38,480 bases of DNA from DATEXQ01 sp035256745 (GCA_035256745.1 DATEXQ010000002.1:1-38480); one strand, 5' to 3'. Counted from the first letter of the stretch, positions 23,878 to 32,881 are shown. The notes: generated by a model not told the origin, from the sequence alone. Numbers and translations: made by a program.

Positions 23878-25920
23878 ATGCAGAAATTTGAATTAAAATC
23901 TGATTACAAACCGATAAAAGAACAGGAAGCTGCTATTAATAAATTGGCGGATGGAATAAGAGAAAATATTAATCATCAGGTTCTTTTGGGGGTTACCGGT
24001 TCGGGTAAAACATTTACTGTTGCAAATGTAATTGAGAAATTGCAAAAACCGACACTCATTATTTCTCACAACAAAACCTTAGCAGCCCAGCTTTATCAGG
24101 AGTTTAGGGATTATTTTCCCAAAAACGCTGTATCTTACTTCGTGTCCTATTACGATTACTACCAGCCTGAAAGCTATATTCCGGCAACTGATACATATAT
24201 AGAAAAAGATGCAGGTATTAACGAAATGATAGATAAATTAAGGCTTGCAACTACTACAAATTTATTAACAAGAAAGGATTGTATAGTGGTTGCTTCAGTA
24301 TCTTGTATTTACAACATAGGATCACCCAAGGAATATGGACAATTTATATTCGAATTTTCAAAGGGTATGAAAATTACAAGAGATCAAATATTAAATAGAC
24401 TTGTAGAAATTCAGTACGAAAGGGCAGATTTTGGTTTCAGGAGAGGGACTTTCAGGGTCAGAGGAGGAACCATAGACATTTATCCCTCATATCAAGATAT
24501 TGGAATAAGAATAGAACACGATGGAAAATTTATTTCAAGAGTCACAAGTATTAATACAATTTCAGGGGAAGAAATGAGTAAAAGTAAATCTGAGAACTTT
24601 GTTTTATACCCTGCAAAACATTTTATAACCGATGTAGAAAAAAACAGACACGTTTTTGCAGAAATAAGATCAGATTTAAATGAGCGAATAAAAATATTAA
24701 AAAATAAAGGAAAACTATTGGAGGCAGAAAGATTAAAAAAAAGAGTAAATTATGATCTTGAAATGATATCAGAAGTAGGATATGTAAAAGGAATTGAAAA
24801 TTATTCGAGATATTTTGACGGAAGAAGTCCCGGTCAACCTCCCTTTTCTCTTTTGGATTATTTTGGCGAACCTAATGGTCGCGATTGGCTTGTAGTTGTT
24901 GATGAAAGTCATATTACTTTCCCCCAAATAAAAGGAATGTATAACGGAGATTTTTCAAGAAAGAATGTGCTTATTGATTATGGATTTAGACTTCCTGCGG
25001 CTATAGATAACCGTCCGTTAAAATTCGACGAATTTATGAGAAAAATTCCAAATTTTATAGCAACAAGTGCAACCCCTTCCCAATGGGAGATAGATATGGC
25101 AAAGGAATCTTCAAGAAAAAATCCAAAATATTTAAAAGGAATAACAGAACAACTTTTAAGACCGACTGGAATACCCGATCCCAAAGTAACAATTAGATCC
25201 ATAAAAAGCCAAGTAGTTGATGTGATAGAAGAAATTAGAAAAAGAGCCAAAAAGAAACAACGTGCTCTTGTTACTACTTTAACCAAACAAACAGCCGAAG
25301 ATTTGTCTTCTTATTTAAAAGAAAAAGGTTTAAACGTTAATTATCTTCATTCGGATGTAAAAACACTGGAAAGAACAGATATTCTGGATAACTTAAGAAA
25401 AGGAACATATGACTGCATTGTGGGAGTTAATTTATTAAGAGAAGGGTTGGATCTACCCGAAGTAACCTTGGTTGCGATATTGGATGCTGATAAAGAAGGG
25501 TTTTTAAGAAGCGAAGTATCCTTAATTCAAACAATGGGAAGAGCAGCAAGACATGTGGAAGGAGAAGTAATTCTTTATGCAGACAAAATAACAAACTCCA
25601 TGAAAAAAGCCATAGATGAAGTGGAAAGAAGAAGAAATTACCAACTAAAAATGAATAAAAAATATAATATTAAACCTGTTTCTATTAAAAAACCCATAAG
25701 AGAAAAGTTGGTGGAATATGAAGAAGAACCTTTATTTGAAAGGGCAACTAAATCTTATTATCAAATATTGCCGGAAATTGACATCTCTTCTCTTACTCCG
25801 ATGGATAAAAAGAAACTTTTAATATATTTAAGAAGAGAAATGAAGGAACAAGCAAGGGATTTGAATTTCGAACTGGCTGCAGAAATTAGGGATAAAATTA
25901 GAGAGATTGATATAAATTAA
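23878..25920 (+). CDS. uvrB: Excinuclease ABC subunit B
   Basis: This 680-aa DNA damage-verifying helicase belongs to nucleotide excision repair. The Walker A motif is GVTGSGKT (about residues 35-42). The beta-hairpin region is SYYDYYQPESYIPATDTYIEKD, the DEAD-like box is VVDESH with TFPQIKGMYNGD, and the helicase motifs ATSATP, GVNLLREGLDLPEV and QTMGRAARH follow. The C-terminal UVR domain (LRREMKEQARDLNFELAAEIRDKI) that contacts UvrC/UvrA is present. The start was set at ATG 23878, where homology begins and the promoter lies directly upstream; the frame is open further left but overlaps lexA. The gene sits divergent from lexA and upstream of uvrA. Confidence 0.96.
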   Translation: MQKFELKSDYKPIKEQEAAINKLADGIRENINHQVLLGVTGSGKTFTVANVIEKLQKPTLIISHNKTLAAQLYQEFRDYFPKNAVSYFVSYYDYYQPESYIPATDTYIEKDAGINEMIDKLRLATTTNLLTRKDCIVVASVSCIYNIGSPKEYGQFIFEFSKGMKITRDQILNRLVEIQYERADFGFRRGTFRVRGGTIDIYPSYQDIGIRIEHDGKFISRVTSINTISGEEMSKSKSENFVLYPAKHFITDVEKNRHVFAEIRSDLNERIKILKNKGKLLEAERLKKRVNYDLEMISEVGYVKGIENYSRYFDGRSPGQPPFSLLDYFGEPNGRDWLVVVDESHITFPQIKGMYNGDFSRKNVLIDYGFRLPAAIDNRPLKFDEFMRKIPNFIATSATPSQWEIDMAKESSRKNPKYLKGITEQLLRPTGIPDPKVTIRSIKSQVVDVIEEIRKRAKKKQRALVTTLTKQTAEDLSSYLKEKGLNVNYLHSDVKTLERTDILDNLRKGTYDCIVGVNLLREGLDLPEVTLVAILDADKEGFLRSEVSLIQTMGRAARHVEGEVILYADKITNSMKKAIDEVERRRNYQLKMNKKYNIKPVSIKKPIREKLVEYEEEPLFERATKSYYQILPEIDISSLTPMDKKKLLIYLRREMKEQARDLNFELAAEIRDKIREIDIN

Positions 25921-25935
25921 ATCTCATGTTAAGAT
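25907..25935 (+). promoter_or_regulatory. Promoter of the 91-aa gene (extended -10, leaderless)
   Basis: TTGATA (25907-25912) lies inside the uvrB end, followed by a 17-base spacer and TAAGAT (25930-25935) preceded by TG plus one base. The -10 ends 6 bases before GTG 25942, which supports that GTG as the true start. Confidence 0.6.
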
Positions 25936-25941
25936 TTCCTC

Positions 25942-26217
25942 GTGGAAAGAAAAGAAGCTATAGGAAGTATTTGCGATGGCCTTTCAAGAAAATTTATTCT
26001 TACAGATAAAGTATTATATATTCAGGAATATCCAGAACAAGATAAGGTTAGTCACCACGTTTTAGCATTAAATTTAAATCTGGACTTAAGTAAATTAAAA
26101 GGAGGAAATTTGAAAGCAATTCTTACAAATCTTAAATTTGTAAAGCCAAGTTTAACTGTTTTATCTGCAACACAAAAAGATCTGGATAATTTTTTGGGGG
26201 AAATTGAGTTATTCTAA
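25942..26217 (+). CDS. Uncharacterised 91-aa protein between uvrB and uvrA
   Basis: I do not recognise this protein. It is 91 aa and soluble, with no transmembrane segment or signal peptide. Alternating hydrophobic stretches (KFILTDKVLYIQEYP, HHVLALNLNLDLSKL, LKAILTNLKFVKPSLTVLS) suggest a small alpha/beta fold, and it ends in an acidic helix (KDLDNFLGEIELF). It has one Cys (C11) and a His pair, too little for a clear metal site. The GTG start is set by an extended -10 promoter 6 bases upstream. Its place between uvrB and uvrA suggests a link with excision repair or SOS, but this is inference. Composition matches its neighbours. Confidence 0.65.
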   Translation: MERKEAIGSICDGLSRKFILTDKVLYIQEYPEQDKVSHHVLALNLNLDLSKLKGGNLKAILTNLKFVKPSLTVLSATQKDLDNFLGEIELF

Positions 26218-26262
26218 TTTTTTGTATTTCTTCATTAGAATTTAGAGTGTATACTTCTTTTA

Positions 26263-26282
26263 CCACCGGATAAAACCGGCGG
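26263..26282 (+). promoter_or_regulatory. GC-rich hairpin just upstream of uvrA
   Basis: CCACCGG (26263-26269), a loop ATAAAA and CCGGCGG (26276-26282) form a stem with six GC pairs and one mismatch. It ends 9 bases before the uvrA ATG. A -10-like TATACT (26250-26255) lies just before it, so the hairpin would be in the leader. There is no following U-run, so a terminator is unlikely; translational control is possible. Confidence 0.5.
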
Positions 26283-26291
26283 GAATATTTT

Positions 26292-29228
26292 ATGGAATAT
26301 ATAAAAATAAGAGGTGCAAGACAACACAATTTAAAAAACATTAATCTGGATATTCCCAAAAACAAAATGGTTGTTTTTACGGGAGTATCAGGTAGCGGAA
26401 AAAGTTCTTTGGCATTTGACACTATCTATGCAGAAGGGCAAAGAAGGTATGTGGAAAGTTTGTCTACTTATGCCAGACAATTTTTAGGGATAATGGAAAA
26501 ACCAGACGTTGATTTTATAGAAGGTCTATCTCCTGCAATATCCATTGATCAAAAGGGAACGTCTAAAAATCCTCGTTCAACTGTTGGAACAATAACCGAA
26601 ATATATGATTATTTAAGACTTCTTTTTGCAAGAGTAGGACATCCCCATTGCCCTATATGTAAAAAGGAAATATCAAGACAAACTATCGATCAAATAACCG
26701 ATTCGGTAATAAGTTTAATAAAGGAAAAATCAACATCTTCAAAACAATTGAGATATTTAATATTATCTCCTTTGGTTTTTGATAAAAAGGGTGAATTTAA
26801 TTCACTTTTTGATAACTTAAAAGCAAAAGGTTTTAAACAATTAAGAGTTGATGGATATATTAAAAATTTATCGAATGACTTTGTGTTGATTAAAACCAAT
26901 AAACATACAATAGAGGTCGTTGTAGATAAACTATCGGTAAATTTAAAAGATTTCAAAAACCAAATATATAAAGAAAATTTAAGAGGAAGAATTTCAGATT
27001 CTTTGGAACAATCTTTAAAACTTTCGGAGGGGTTGGTTGTTGTTTCTCAAATTCTTGATAAAACCTTTGAAATTCCTGAAATTCCCAAAAGCTTTAAAGA
27101 TCATTTGTTTTCAGAAAAATTTGCATGTCCTGTTGATAATATTCAAATTCCGGAGATAGAACCCAGAACATTTTCATTCAATTCTCCCCATGGAGCGTGT
27201 CCAAAATGCTTGGGTATAGGTAAAATTCTTAAAGTAGACAAGAATTTAGTATTTTCTGAAGAACTCACCATATCAGAAGGAGGAATTTTACCCTTTTCAA
27301 ACATGTTTGACCATGATACCTGGTATTCAAGGCTTATCCTTCAGGTTTGTAAAGAAAATAATATTGATCCCAAAATACCCATTAAAAATCTAAACAGTAA
27401 ACAAAAAGATATTATTCTTGAAGGAACTGGTTATCGCGATTATAAGGTGGATGGTATGAATAGGTTTGGAGTTCAGACTCGTATTTATGAGGCTTATTTT
27501 GGTGTAATTGCAGAATTGGAAAGAAGGTATAAAGAAAGCGAAAGCGATTGGGTAAGGACAGAAATAGAAAAATACATGAAAGAAAAAGTTTGCCCGGAAT
27601 GTAACGGAACAAGACTAAAAAAGGAAGCCTTAAATATAACAATCGATAATCTTTCAATATATGAAGTTACAAATAATTCAATAATGAAAACTATACATTG
27701 GATTGAAAAAATAACCGAAGGAAATGTTCTAAACATCAAGGAGAAAACAATATCCTCCCTTATATTAAAAGAGATTAATCAAAGACTAAATTTCTTAAAG
27801 TCCGTGGGGTTGAAATACTTGACTTTAAATAGAGGTTCTGCAACGCTTTCCGGAGGAGAAGCACAAAGAATAAGACTTGCTTCACAAATAGGATCAGGTT
27901 TAACTGGGGTGCTTTATGTTTTGGATGAACCTACCATAGGCCTTCATCAAAAGGATAATCTAATGCTAATTAATACTCTTAAAGAATTGAGGGATTTAGG
28001 AAATAGCCTGATTGTTGTAGAACACGACAAAGAGATGATGAATTCATGTGATTATATTTTTGATTTTGGAAAGGGAGCGGGAAAATTTGGAGGAGAAATT
28101 GTAGCTAAAGGAAATATTAAAGATTTAATAAATAATAAAAATTCGATTACCGGAAAATATCTATCAGGAGAAAGAAATATTGACTTAAAATTCAAAAATA
28201 GCGAAATTCTAAGTAAAAAATATCTAAAAATAACGGGGTGTAAAGAAAATAATCTAAAAAATATTGACGTTAAATTTCCATTATCAAAGCTCGTAGTAAT
28301 AACGGGAGTATCAGGAAGCGGTAAATCCACTTTAATCGTAGAAACTCTTTATAAAGCACTACTTGAAAATTTAAGATCAAGTTACAGGGGTAATGTGGGT
28401 ATTTATAAAAATATCGAAGGCATAGAAAACGTCGACAAGGTCATATTAATTGACCAGTCACCCATTGGCAGAACGCCAAGAAGTAATCCTGCAACTTACA
28501 CCAAAGTATTTGATGTAATAAGAGATGTTTTTGCACAAACGAAAGAAGCAAAAGTATCTGGATTTAAGAAAGGAAGATTTTCTTTTAATGTAAAAGGGGG
28601 AAGATGTGAATCCTGTGAAGGTCAGGGTCAAATTAGAATAGAAATGCAGTTTATGAGTGATATTTGGGTAAGCTGTGAAGTTTGTGGGGGTAAAAGATAC
28701 AATAACCAAACACTGGAAGTAACCTATAGAGGTAAAAACATAGCAGAAGTGCTTGCTATGACAGTAAGCGAAGCCAAGGAATTTTTTCATGCTCATTCAA
28801 AGATTGTAGAAAAACTGGAAACTTTAGAAGATGTGGGATTGGGTTACATAGAACTGGGGCAATCGGCAACAACACTCTCGGGTGGAGAAGCCCAAAGAGT
28901 AAAACTTTCTTCGGAATTGTCAAGAAAAGATACAGGAAAAACATTATATTTTTTGGATGAACCAACAACAGGACTTCATTTTGCCGATTTGGAGAAACTC
29001 TTAAGGGTATTAAAAGTTTTAGTTTCAAGAGGTAATAGTGTTTTTGTAATCGAACATAACCTGGATATTATTAAAAACGCCGACTGGGTAATAGATCTGG
29101 GTCCCGAAGGAGGAGAAAAAGGTGGATATCTGGTAGCCCAAGGAGAACCTAAAGAAATAGAAAAAAATAAAAATTCATTTACAGGCTATTATTTGAAAAA
29201 AATAGATCAATCTTTTGGTTTATACTAA
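26292..29228 (+). CDS. uvrA: Excinuclease ABC subunit A
   Basis: This 978-aa protein has two ABC ATPase modules and recognises DNA damage with UvrB. Near-N-terminal Walker A is GVSGSGKSS (about residues 32-40), and the second is GVSGSGKST. Signature motifs LSGGEAQRIRLASQIG and LSGGEAQRVKLSSEL each precede a Walker B (VLDEPTIGLH, FLDEPTTGLH). Zinc-binding cysteine pairs are seen at CPIC near residue 120, CPKCLG near 305, CPECNG and CESCEG-CEVCGG. All domains are in order and the length is normal. The start ATG 26292 fits the family N-terminus (MEYIKIRGARQHNLKNI). It is followed 9 bp later by a transglutaminase gene. Confidence 0.97.
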   Translation: MEYIKIRGARQHNLKNINLDIPKNKMVVFTGVSGSGKSSLAFDTIYAEGQRRYVESLSTYARQFLGIMEKPDVDFIEGLSPAISIDQKGTSKNPRSTVGTITEIYDYLRLLFARVGHPHCPICKKEISRQTIDQITDSVISLIKEKSTSSKQLRYLILSPLVFDKKGEFNSLFDNLKAKGFKQLRVDGYIKNLSNDFVLIKTNKHTIEVVVDKLSVNLKDFKNQIYKENLRGRISDSLEQSLKLSEGLVVVSQILDKTFEIPEIPKSFKDHLFSEKFACPVDNIQIPEIEPRTFSFNSPHGACPKCLGIGKILKVDKNLVFSEELTISEGGILPFSNMFDHDTWYSRLILQVCKENNIDPKIPIKNLNSKQKDIILEGTGYRDYKVDGMNRFGVQTRIYEAYFGVIAELERRYKESESDWVRTEIEKYMKEKVCPECNGTRLKKEALNITIDNLSIYEVTNNSIMKTIHWIEKITEGNVLNIKEKTISSLILKEINQRLNFLKSVGLKYLTLNRGSATLSGGEAQRIRLASQIGSGLTGVLYVLDEPTIGLHQKDNLMLINTLKELRDLGNSLIVVEHDKEMMNSCDYIFDFGKGAGKFGGEIVAKGNIKDLINNKNSITGKYLSGERNIDLKFKNSEILSKKYLKITGCKENNLKNIDVKFPLSKLVVITGVSGSGKSTLIVETLYKALLENLRSSYRGNVGIYKNIEGIENVDKVILIDQSPIGRTPRSNPATYTKVFDVIRDVFAQTKEAKVSGFKKGRFSFNVKGGRCESCEGQGQIRIEMQFMSDIWVSCEVCGGKRYNNQTLEVTYRGKNIAEVLAMTVSEAKEFFHAHSKIVEKLETLEDVGLGYIELGQSATTLSGGEAQRVKLSSELSRKDTGKTLYFLDEPTTGLHFADLEKLLRVLKVLVSRGNSVFVIEHNLDIIKNADWVIDLGPEGGEKGGYLVAQGEPKEIEKNKNSFTGYYLKKIDQSFGLY

Positions 29229-29237
29229 ATTATATTA

Positions 29238-31112
29238 ATGTTTAAAAAAGCTCTATTACTTCTTCTGATTTTTTTGTCAATTCTTTTTATATTACCCAGA
29301 AAGATGTTCGCAGAGGGAGAATTTATCACAGATTCGGAGGTAGAATATTATCTAAACGATGATGGCACTACAAGAGTAACTCACAACATGACTCTTGAGA
29401 ATGTATACGCCACACTTTATGCCAAGAGCTATACTTTAAAACTTGAAAATATTGAACCTTTAAATATTAAGGCATATCAAGGTAACGAAATATTAAGTGT
29501 TAATGAAACAAGACAGGATAATACGGTTAATCTTGAGGTTGAATTTCCCGATACTTTAGTGGGTAAAGGAGAAAAAAGAAATTTTTCTTTGGTATTTAAT
29601 GTAACTGATTTTGCGGTAAGAACAGGAGAAGTTTGGGAAATATCTATTCCAAAACTAATTATGCCTGAAAGTTATAGAAATTACAGCGTAATAATTTCCG
29701 TTCCCTCAAAGTTAGGTAACGAAGCTTACATATCACCAGAACCCCAGACTCGTCAATCAGTTTCAGGAAGAAATAATTTAATTTTTAATAAAGAGATGGT
29801 ATCAGAATCAGGAATTTCAGCTGGTTTTGGGGAATTCCAGATTTTTTCATTTGATTTAAATTATCATTTGGAAAATCCTTTAAACAAAACTGCAGAGACA
29901 GAAATTGCTGTTCCACCCGATACTGCTTTTCAAAAATTATATTACACATCTTTTAATGATAAACCCGAGTCCATAAGGGTTGATGAAGACGGAAATTGGT
30001 TGGCTTTATACAAGCTTAAAGCAAGAGAGAGGAAAGATATTAAAATATTGGGGTTTGTGCAAATTTATGCCAAAGAAAGAGATTTTTCTAAACCTTCAAC
30101 TGAAATACTTTCAAATAATTTAATTTCTAGCGAATTTTGGCAAAAAGATGATCCCGAAATTATTGATTTGGCAAAAGAACTAAAAACTCCAAAAAATATT
30201 TATGATTACGTTGTTAAAACTCTTTCCTATGACTACAAGAGGGTAAAACCAAACGAACAAAGATTGGGTGCAATTGAAGCACTTAAAAATTCATCATCTG
30301 CGATTTGCATGGAATATACGGATTTATTCATATCAATAGCAAGAGCAGCAAATATTCCTGCAAGAGGAATTGATGGTTATGCTTATACGGAAAATCCGGA
30401 AATACAACCTCTTTCTTTGGTTGCCGATGTTCTTCATTCTTGGCCTGAATACTGGGATAGTGAAAGGGGAGTCTGGATACAGATAGATCCCACCTGGGGA
30501 TCAACAACAGGGGGAATTGATTATTTTTCAAAACTAGATTTAAGACACTTTACATTCGTAATTCACGGAAAAGATCCCAGTAAACCCTATCCCCCAGGTT
30601 CATATAAATTAGGATCAAATCCGCAAAAAGATGTTTTCGTTAGTTTTGCCAAACTTCCGGAGATAAAAACGTCGGATGTTAATATATCTGCAAATATAAT
30701 TAAAAAGATACCTCTTATAGGGGCAACTATTGAGGTAAGTATCTATAATCCCGGTCCTGTTGCACTATACGACGTTAAACCTTTTGTTTATTTTGATAAA
30801 GATAAGTTAACTTTTGATACCATAAAAAGTCTTCCTCCGTTCACAACTTCAAAATTTAGCTTTAAGATCCCCTTTACTTTTCTGGGAACGAAAACACCCG
30901 AAAAAATAGTGATAATGGTTGAGGCTAAAAGACTGGAAATTCCCAGTTATAAATCATCCGTTATTTTAACAAGTCTTGTTTCTTTGTTTATAATATTACT
31001 TTTAATAACAATAATTATCGTTTTTAGATTTAAAAGGAATTCAATAAAAAATATATTTTCAAAAATTAAAAATGCAGTTAAATTTAAAAAAGATTCCCAA
31101 ATCCAGGAATAA
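29238..31112 (+). CDS. Secreted, membrane-anchored transglutaminase-like protein
   Basis: This 624-aa protein has an N-terminal signal sequence (KKALLLLLIFLSILFILPRKMFA) and a beta-rich ectodomain. A transglutaminase-like core lies at about residues 310-440, and a C-terminal transmembrane helix (LVSLFIILLLITIIIVF) precedes a short basic cytoplasmic tail. The papain-like triad is visible: C357 in AICMEYTDLF, H400 in LHSWPEYW and D417 in QIDPTWG. Such domains act as peptidases or cross-linking enzymes outside the cell; the substrate is unknown. The region before the core is a repeated beta-type domain. It lies between uvrA (9 bp) and uvrC (41-bp overlap), and no functional link to repair is obvious. 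Confidence 0.85.
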   Translation: MFKKALLLLLIFLSILFILPRKMFAEGEFITDSEVEYYLNDDGTTRVTHNMTLENVYATLYAKSYTLKLENIEPLNIKAYQGNEILSVNETRQDNTVNLEVEFPDTLVGKGEKRNFSLVFNVTDFAVRTGEVWEISIPKLIMPESYRNYSVIISVPSKLGNEAYISPEPQTRQSVSGRNNLIFNKEMVSESGISAGFGEFQIFSFDLNYHLENPLNKTAETEIAVPPDTAFQKLYYTSFNDKPESIRVDEDGNWLALYKLKARERKDIKILGFVQIYAKERDFSKPSTEILSNNLISSEFWQKDDPEIIDLAKELKTPKNIYDYVVKTLSYDYKRVKPNEQRLGAIEALKNSSSAICMEYTDLFISIARAANIPARGIDGYAYTENPEIQPLSLVADVLHSWPEYWDSERGVWIQIDPTWGSTTGGIDYFSKLDLRHFTFVIHGKDPSKPYPPGSYKLGSNPQKDVFVSFAKLPEIKTSDVNISANIIKKIPLIGATIEVSIYNPGPVALYDVKPFVYFDKDKLTFDTIKSLPPFTTSKFSFKIPFTFLGTKTPEKIVIMVEAKRLEIPSYKSSVILTSLVSLFIILLLITIIIVFRFKRNSIKNIFSKIKNAVKFKKDSQIQE

Positions 31113-32406
31113 AGTAAATAAATTTCCCCAAACACCGGGAATATATGTTTTTTGGGAAAAGGCAACTCCTATATACATAGGCAAGGCAATAAACCTCAAA
31201 AAAAGAGTAATATCATACTTTTCAAATTCATTGATCGGAAAAACCAAAATAATGGTTGAAACTTCCAATCAAATTTCATACTTAAGAGTAAACAGCGAAC
31301 TGGAAGCAATACTTCTTGAAACGAAACTTGTCAATAAATATAAACCTAAATTTAATATTGAACTAAAAGACGACAAAAATCCTTTATACATAAGAATTTC
31401 AAAGGAAGAGTATCCCAGGATACTTATTGCCAGAAAAAATGATAATAAGTCTAAAAATATGGCATTTTTCGGACCCTTTCCGTCATCTAAAAAAGTAAAA
31501 GAAGTATTAAAGATGTTAAGAAACATATTTCCCTATTCAACACATAAGACAGGTAAAAGAGTGTGTTTTTATAACCAAATTAATTTATGTAAACCCTGTC
31601 CTTCGTATATAGAAAGCTTAAAAGATGAAAAATTAAAAAAATTATTAAGGGGAGAGTATAAAGATAATATCAAATCGATAAAAGGTATATTAACCGGAAG
31701 AATTAAATATATAAGAAAATCATTGGAGAAAAAAATGCTTTTGTATTCAAATGAAGAATATTTTGAAAAAGCCCAAAACTTAAAAAGAAAAATTGAGGCT
31801 CTTGATTATATAACAAGGCCTTCAACCGACATCAAAGAATACTTAAATAATCCTAATTTATATGAGGATTTAAGAAAAAAGGAGATGGATGAGCTTAAAG
31901 TTCTTTTGAATAGATTTTTCCCTATAAATGAAATTAAAAGAATTGAATGCTTTGACGTATCCAATTTATTCGGAACTTCAGCTACATCTTCAATGGTTAC
32001 TTTCATAAATGGCGAGGCTGATAAAAACTATTACAGGCGTTTTAAAATACATAATTTAAATAAAATTGATGACGTTTCTTCACTTGATGAGGTAATAAAA
32101 AGAAGGATAAAGCATTTTCAAGACTGGGGTAAACCGAATTTAATAATTGTTGATGGAGGTAAACCGCAAGTTGGAATGTTTTTTAAAAATCTTTCCGTTT
32201 ATAAAATTCCCACAATAGGGCTTGCTAAAAGATATGAAACCATGGTTATACCTTATAAAAATAGAAATTATGAAAAGATTAATTTTATTGAATATATATT
32301 ACCCAAAGGGGAAGCCAAAAACATACTACAGCGAATAAGAAATGAAGCTCACCGTTTTGCAATCTCCTACCACAAAAAACTTTTTAGAAAATCATTTTTT
32401 TCTTAA
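31072..32406 (+). CDS. uvrC: Excinuclease ABC subunit C, short form without HhH domain
   Basis: This 444-aa nuclease makes the incisions in excision repair. The GIY-YIG domain is at the N-terminus (GIY 23-25, YIG 35-37). A UVR-like segment (SNEEYFEKAQNLKRKIEALD) is near residues 222-243. The RNase H-like C-terminal nuclease follows (IECFDVSNLFGTSATSSMV, LIIVDGGKPQVG, NEAHRFAISYHKK). The protein stops right after this point, so the tandem helix-hairpin-helix DNA-binding part found in most UvrC (about 600 aa) is absent. Both nuclease centres look intact. A cysteine cluster (CFYNQINLCKPCPSYI) sits at the usual place. It starts inside the end of the transglutaminase gene, in another frame. Confidence 0.94.
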   Translation: MQLNLKKIPKSRNKVNKFPQTPGIYVFWEKATPIYIGKAINLKKRVISYFSNSLIGKTKIMVETSNQISYLRVNSELEAILLETKLVNKYKPKFNIELKDDKNPLYIRISKEEYPRILIARKNDNKSKNMAFFGPFPSSKKVKEVLKMLRNIFPYSTHKTGKRVCFYNQINLCKPCPSYIESLKDEKLKKLLRGEYKDNIKSIKGILTGRIKYIRKSLEKKMLLYSNEEYFEKAQNLKRKIEALDYITRPSTDIKEYLNNPNLYEDLRKKEMDELKVLLNRFFPINEIKRIECFDVSNLFGTSATSSMVTFINGEADKNYYRRFKIHNLNKIDDVSSLDEVIKRRIKHFQDWGKPNLIIVDGGKPQVGMFFKNLSVYKIPTIGLAKRYETMVIPYKNRNYEKINFIEYILPKGEAKNILQRIRNEAHRFAISYHKKLFRKSFFS

Positions 32407-32413
32407 AGTTTTA

Positions 32414-32440
32414 TTTAGATATAAATATAACCTATCTAAA
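32414..32440. repeat. Perfect 8-bp inverted repeat upstream of the holin-like gene
   Basis: TTTAGATA (32414-32421) and TATCTAAA (32433-32440) are perfect arms with an 11-base spacer. They occupy the -35 region of a promoter with no visible -35 hexamer. Options are an operator, or part of a weak terminator for uvrC using the T-run at 32451-32457. The first seems better, as the T-run does not directly follow the stem. Confidence 0.4.
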
Positions 32441-32442
32441 AA

Positions 32443-32451
32443 TGTTATAAT
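32443..32451 (+). promoter_or_regulatory. Extended -10 promoter of the holin-like gene
   Basis: TGTTATAAT is a perfect extended -10 element. TATAAT (32446-32451) ends 6 bases before ATG 32458. No -35 hexamer is clear. Confidence 0.65.
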
Positions 32452-32457
32452 TTTTTT

Positions 32458-32859
32458 ATGAAGGGTATATTTAGGATTTATTTAATTGAAACCTTTTCTC
32501 TTTATCTAATAAGTTCAGTTATATCGGGAATTGTATTTGAAAATGGTATTCAGACTCTTCTTTTGGCAGGATTAGGATTTACGATAGCAACCTCAATTGC
32601 AAAACCTGTCATTAATATATTACTTTTGCCTTTAAACCTAATGACTTTTGGACTTTTTCGCTTTGTTTCAAGTGCTGTAGCTTTATATATAGTTACTTTG
32701 GTTGTGCCCGGGTTTAATCTAACGGGATTTATGTTTCAAGGATTTGCAAGTGAATGGTTTAGTATTCCTGTAATATCACTTACTGGATTTTTGGCATTTA
32801 TTGCTTTTTCTTTTGTTTTTTCAGTACTGACCACATTTCTCCATTGGCTTATAAAGTAA
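32458..32859 (+). CDS. Four-helix membrane protein, phage holin family IV-like
   Basis: This 133-aa integral membrane protein has four predicted helices. It resembles the PF04020-type 'phage holin family' membrane proteins by the motifs KPVINILLLPLNLMTFGLFRF, a hydrophobic AVALYIVTLVVPGF, and the final SLTGFLAFIAFSFVFSVLTTFLHWLIK. Despite the name, these proteins are widespread chromosomal genes and their role is not known. It is transcribed from its own extended -10 promoter and stands between uvrC and secG. No lysis gene is nearby, so a holin function should not be assumed. Confidence 0.82.
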   Translation: MKGIFRIYLIETFSLYLISSVISGIVFENGIQTLLLAGLGFTIATSIAKPVINILLLPLNLMTFGLFRFVSSAVALYIVTLVVPGFNLTGFMFQGFASEWFSIPVISLTGFLAFIAFSFVFSVLTTFLHWLIK

Positions 32860-32881
32860 TTTAAGATTTTTTATTTATTAT

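Noticed and set aside
25903..25925. Inverted repeat GAGATT/AATCTC at the end of uvrB as an operator
   Set aside because: It is only 6 bp with an 11-base loop and lies partly in coding sequence, so chance is likely.
32458..32859. Prophage lysis gene (holin)
   Set aside because: No phage genes are nearby, and this family is mostly chromosomal despite its name.
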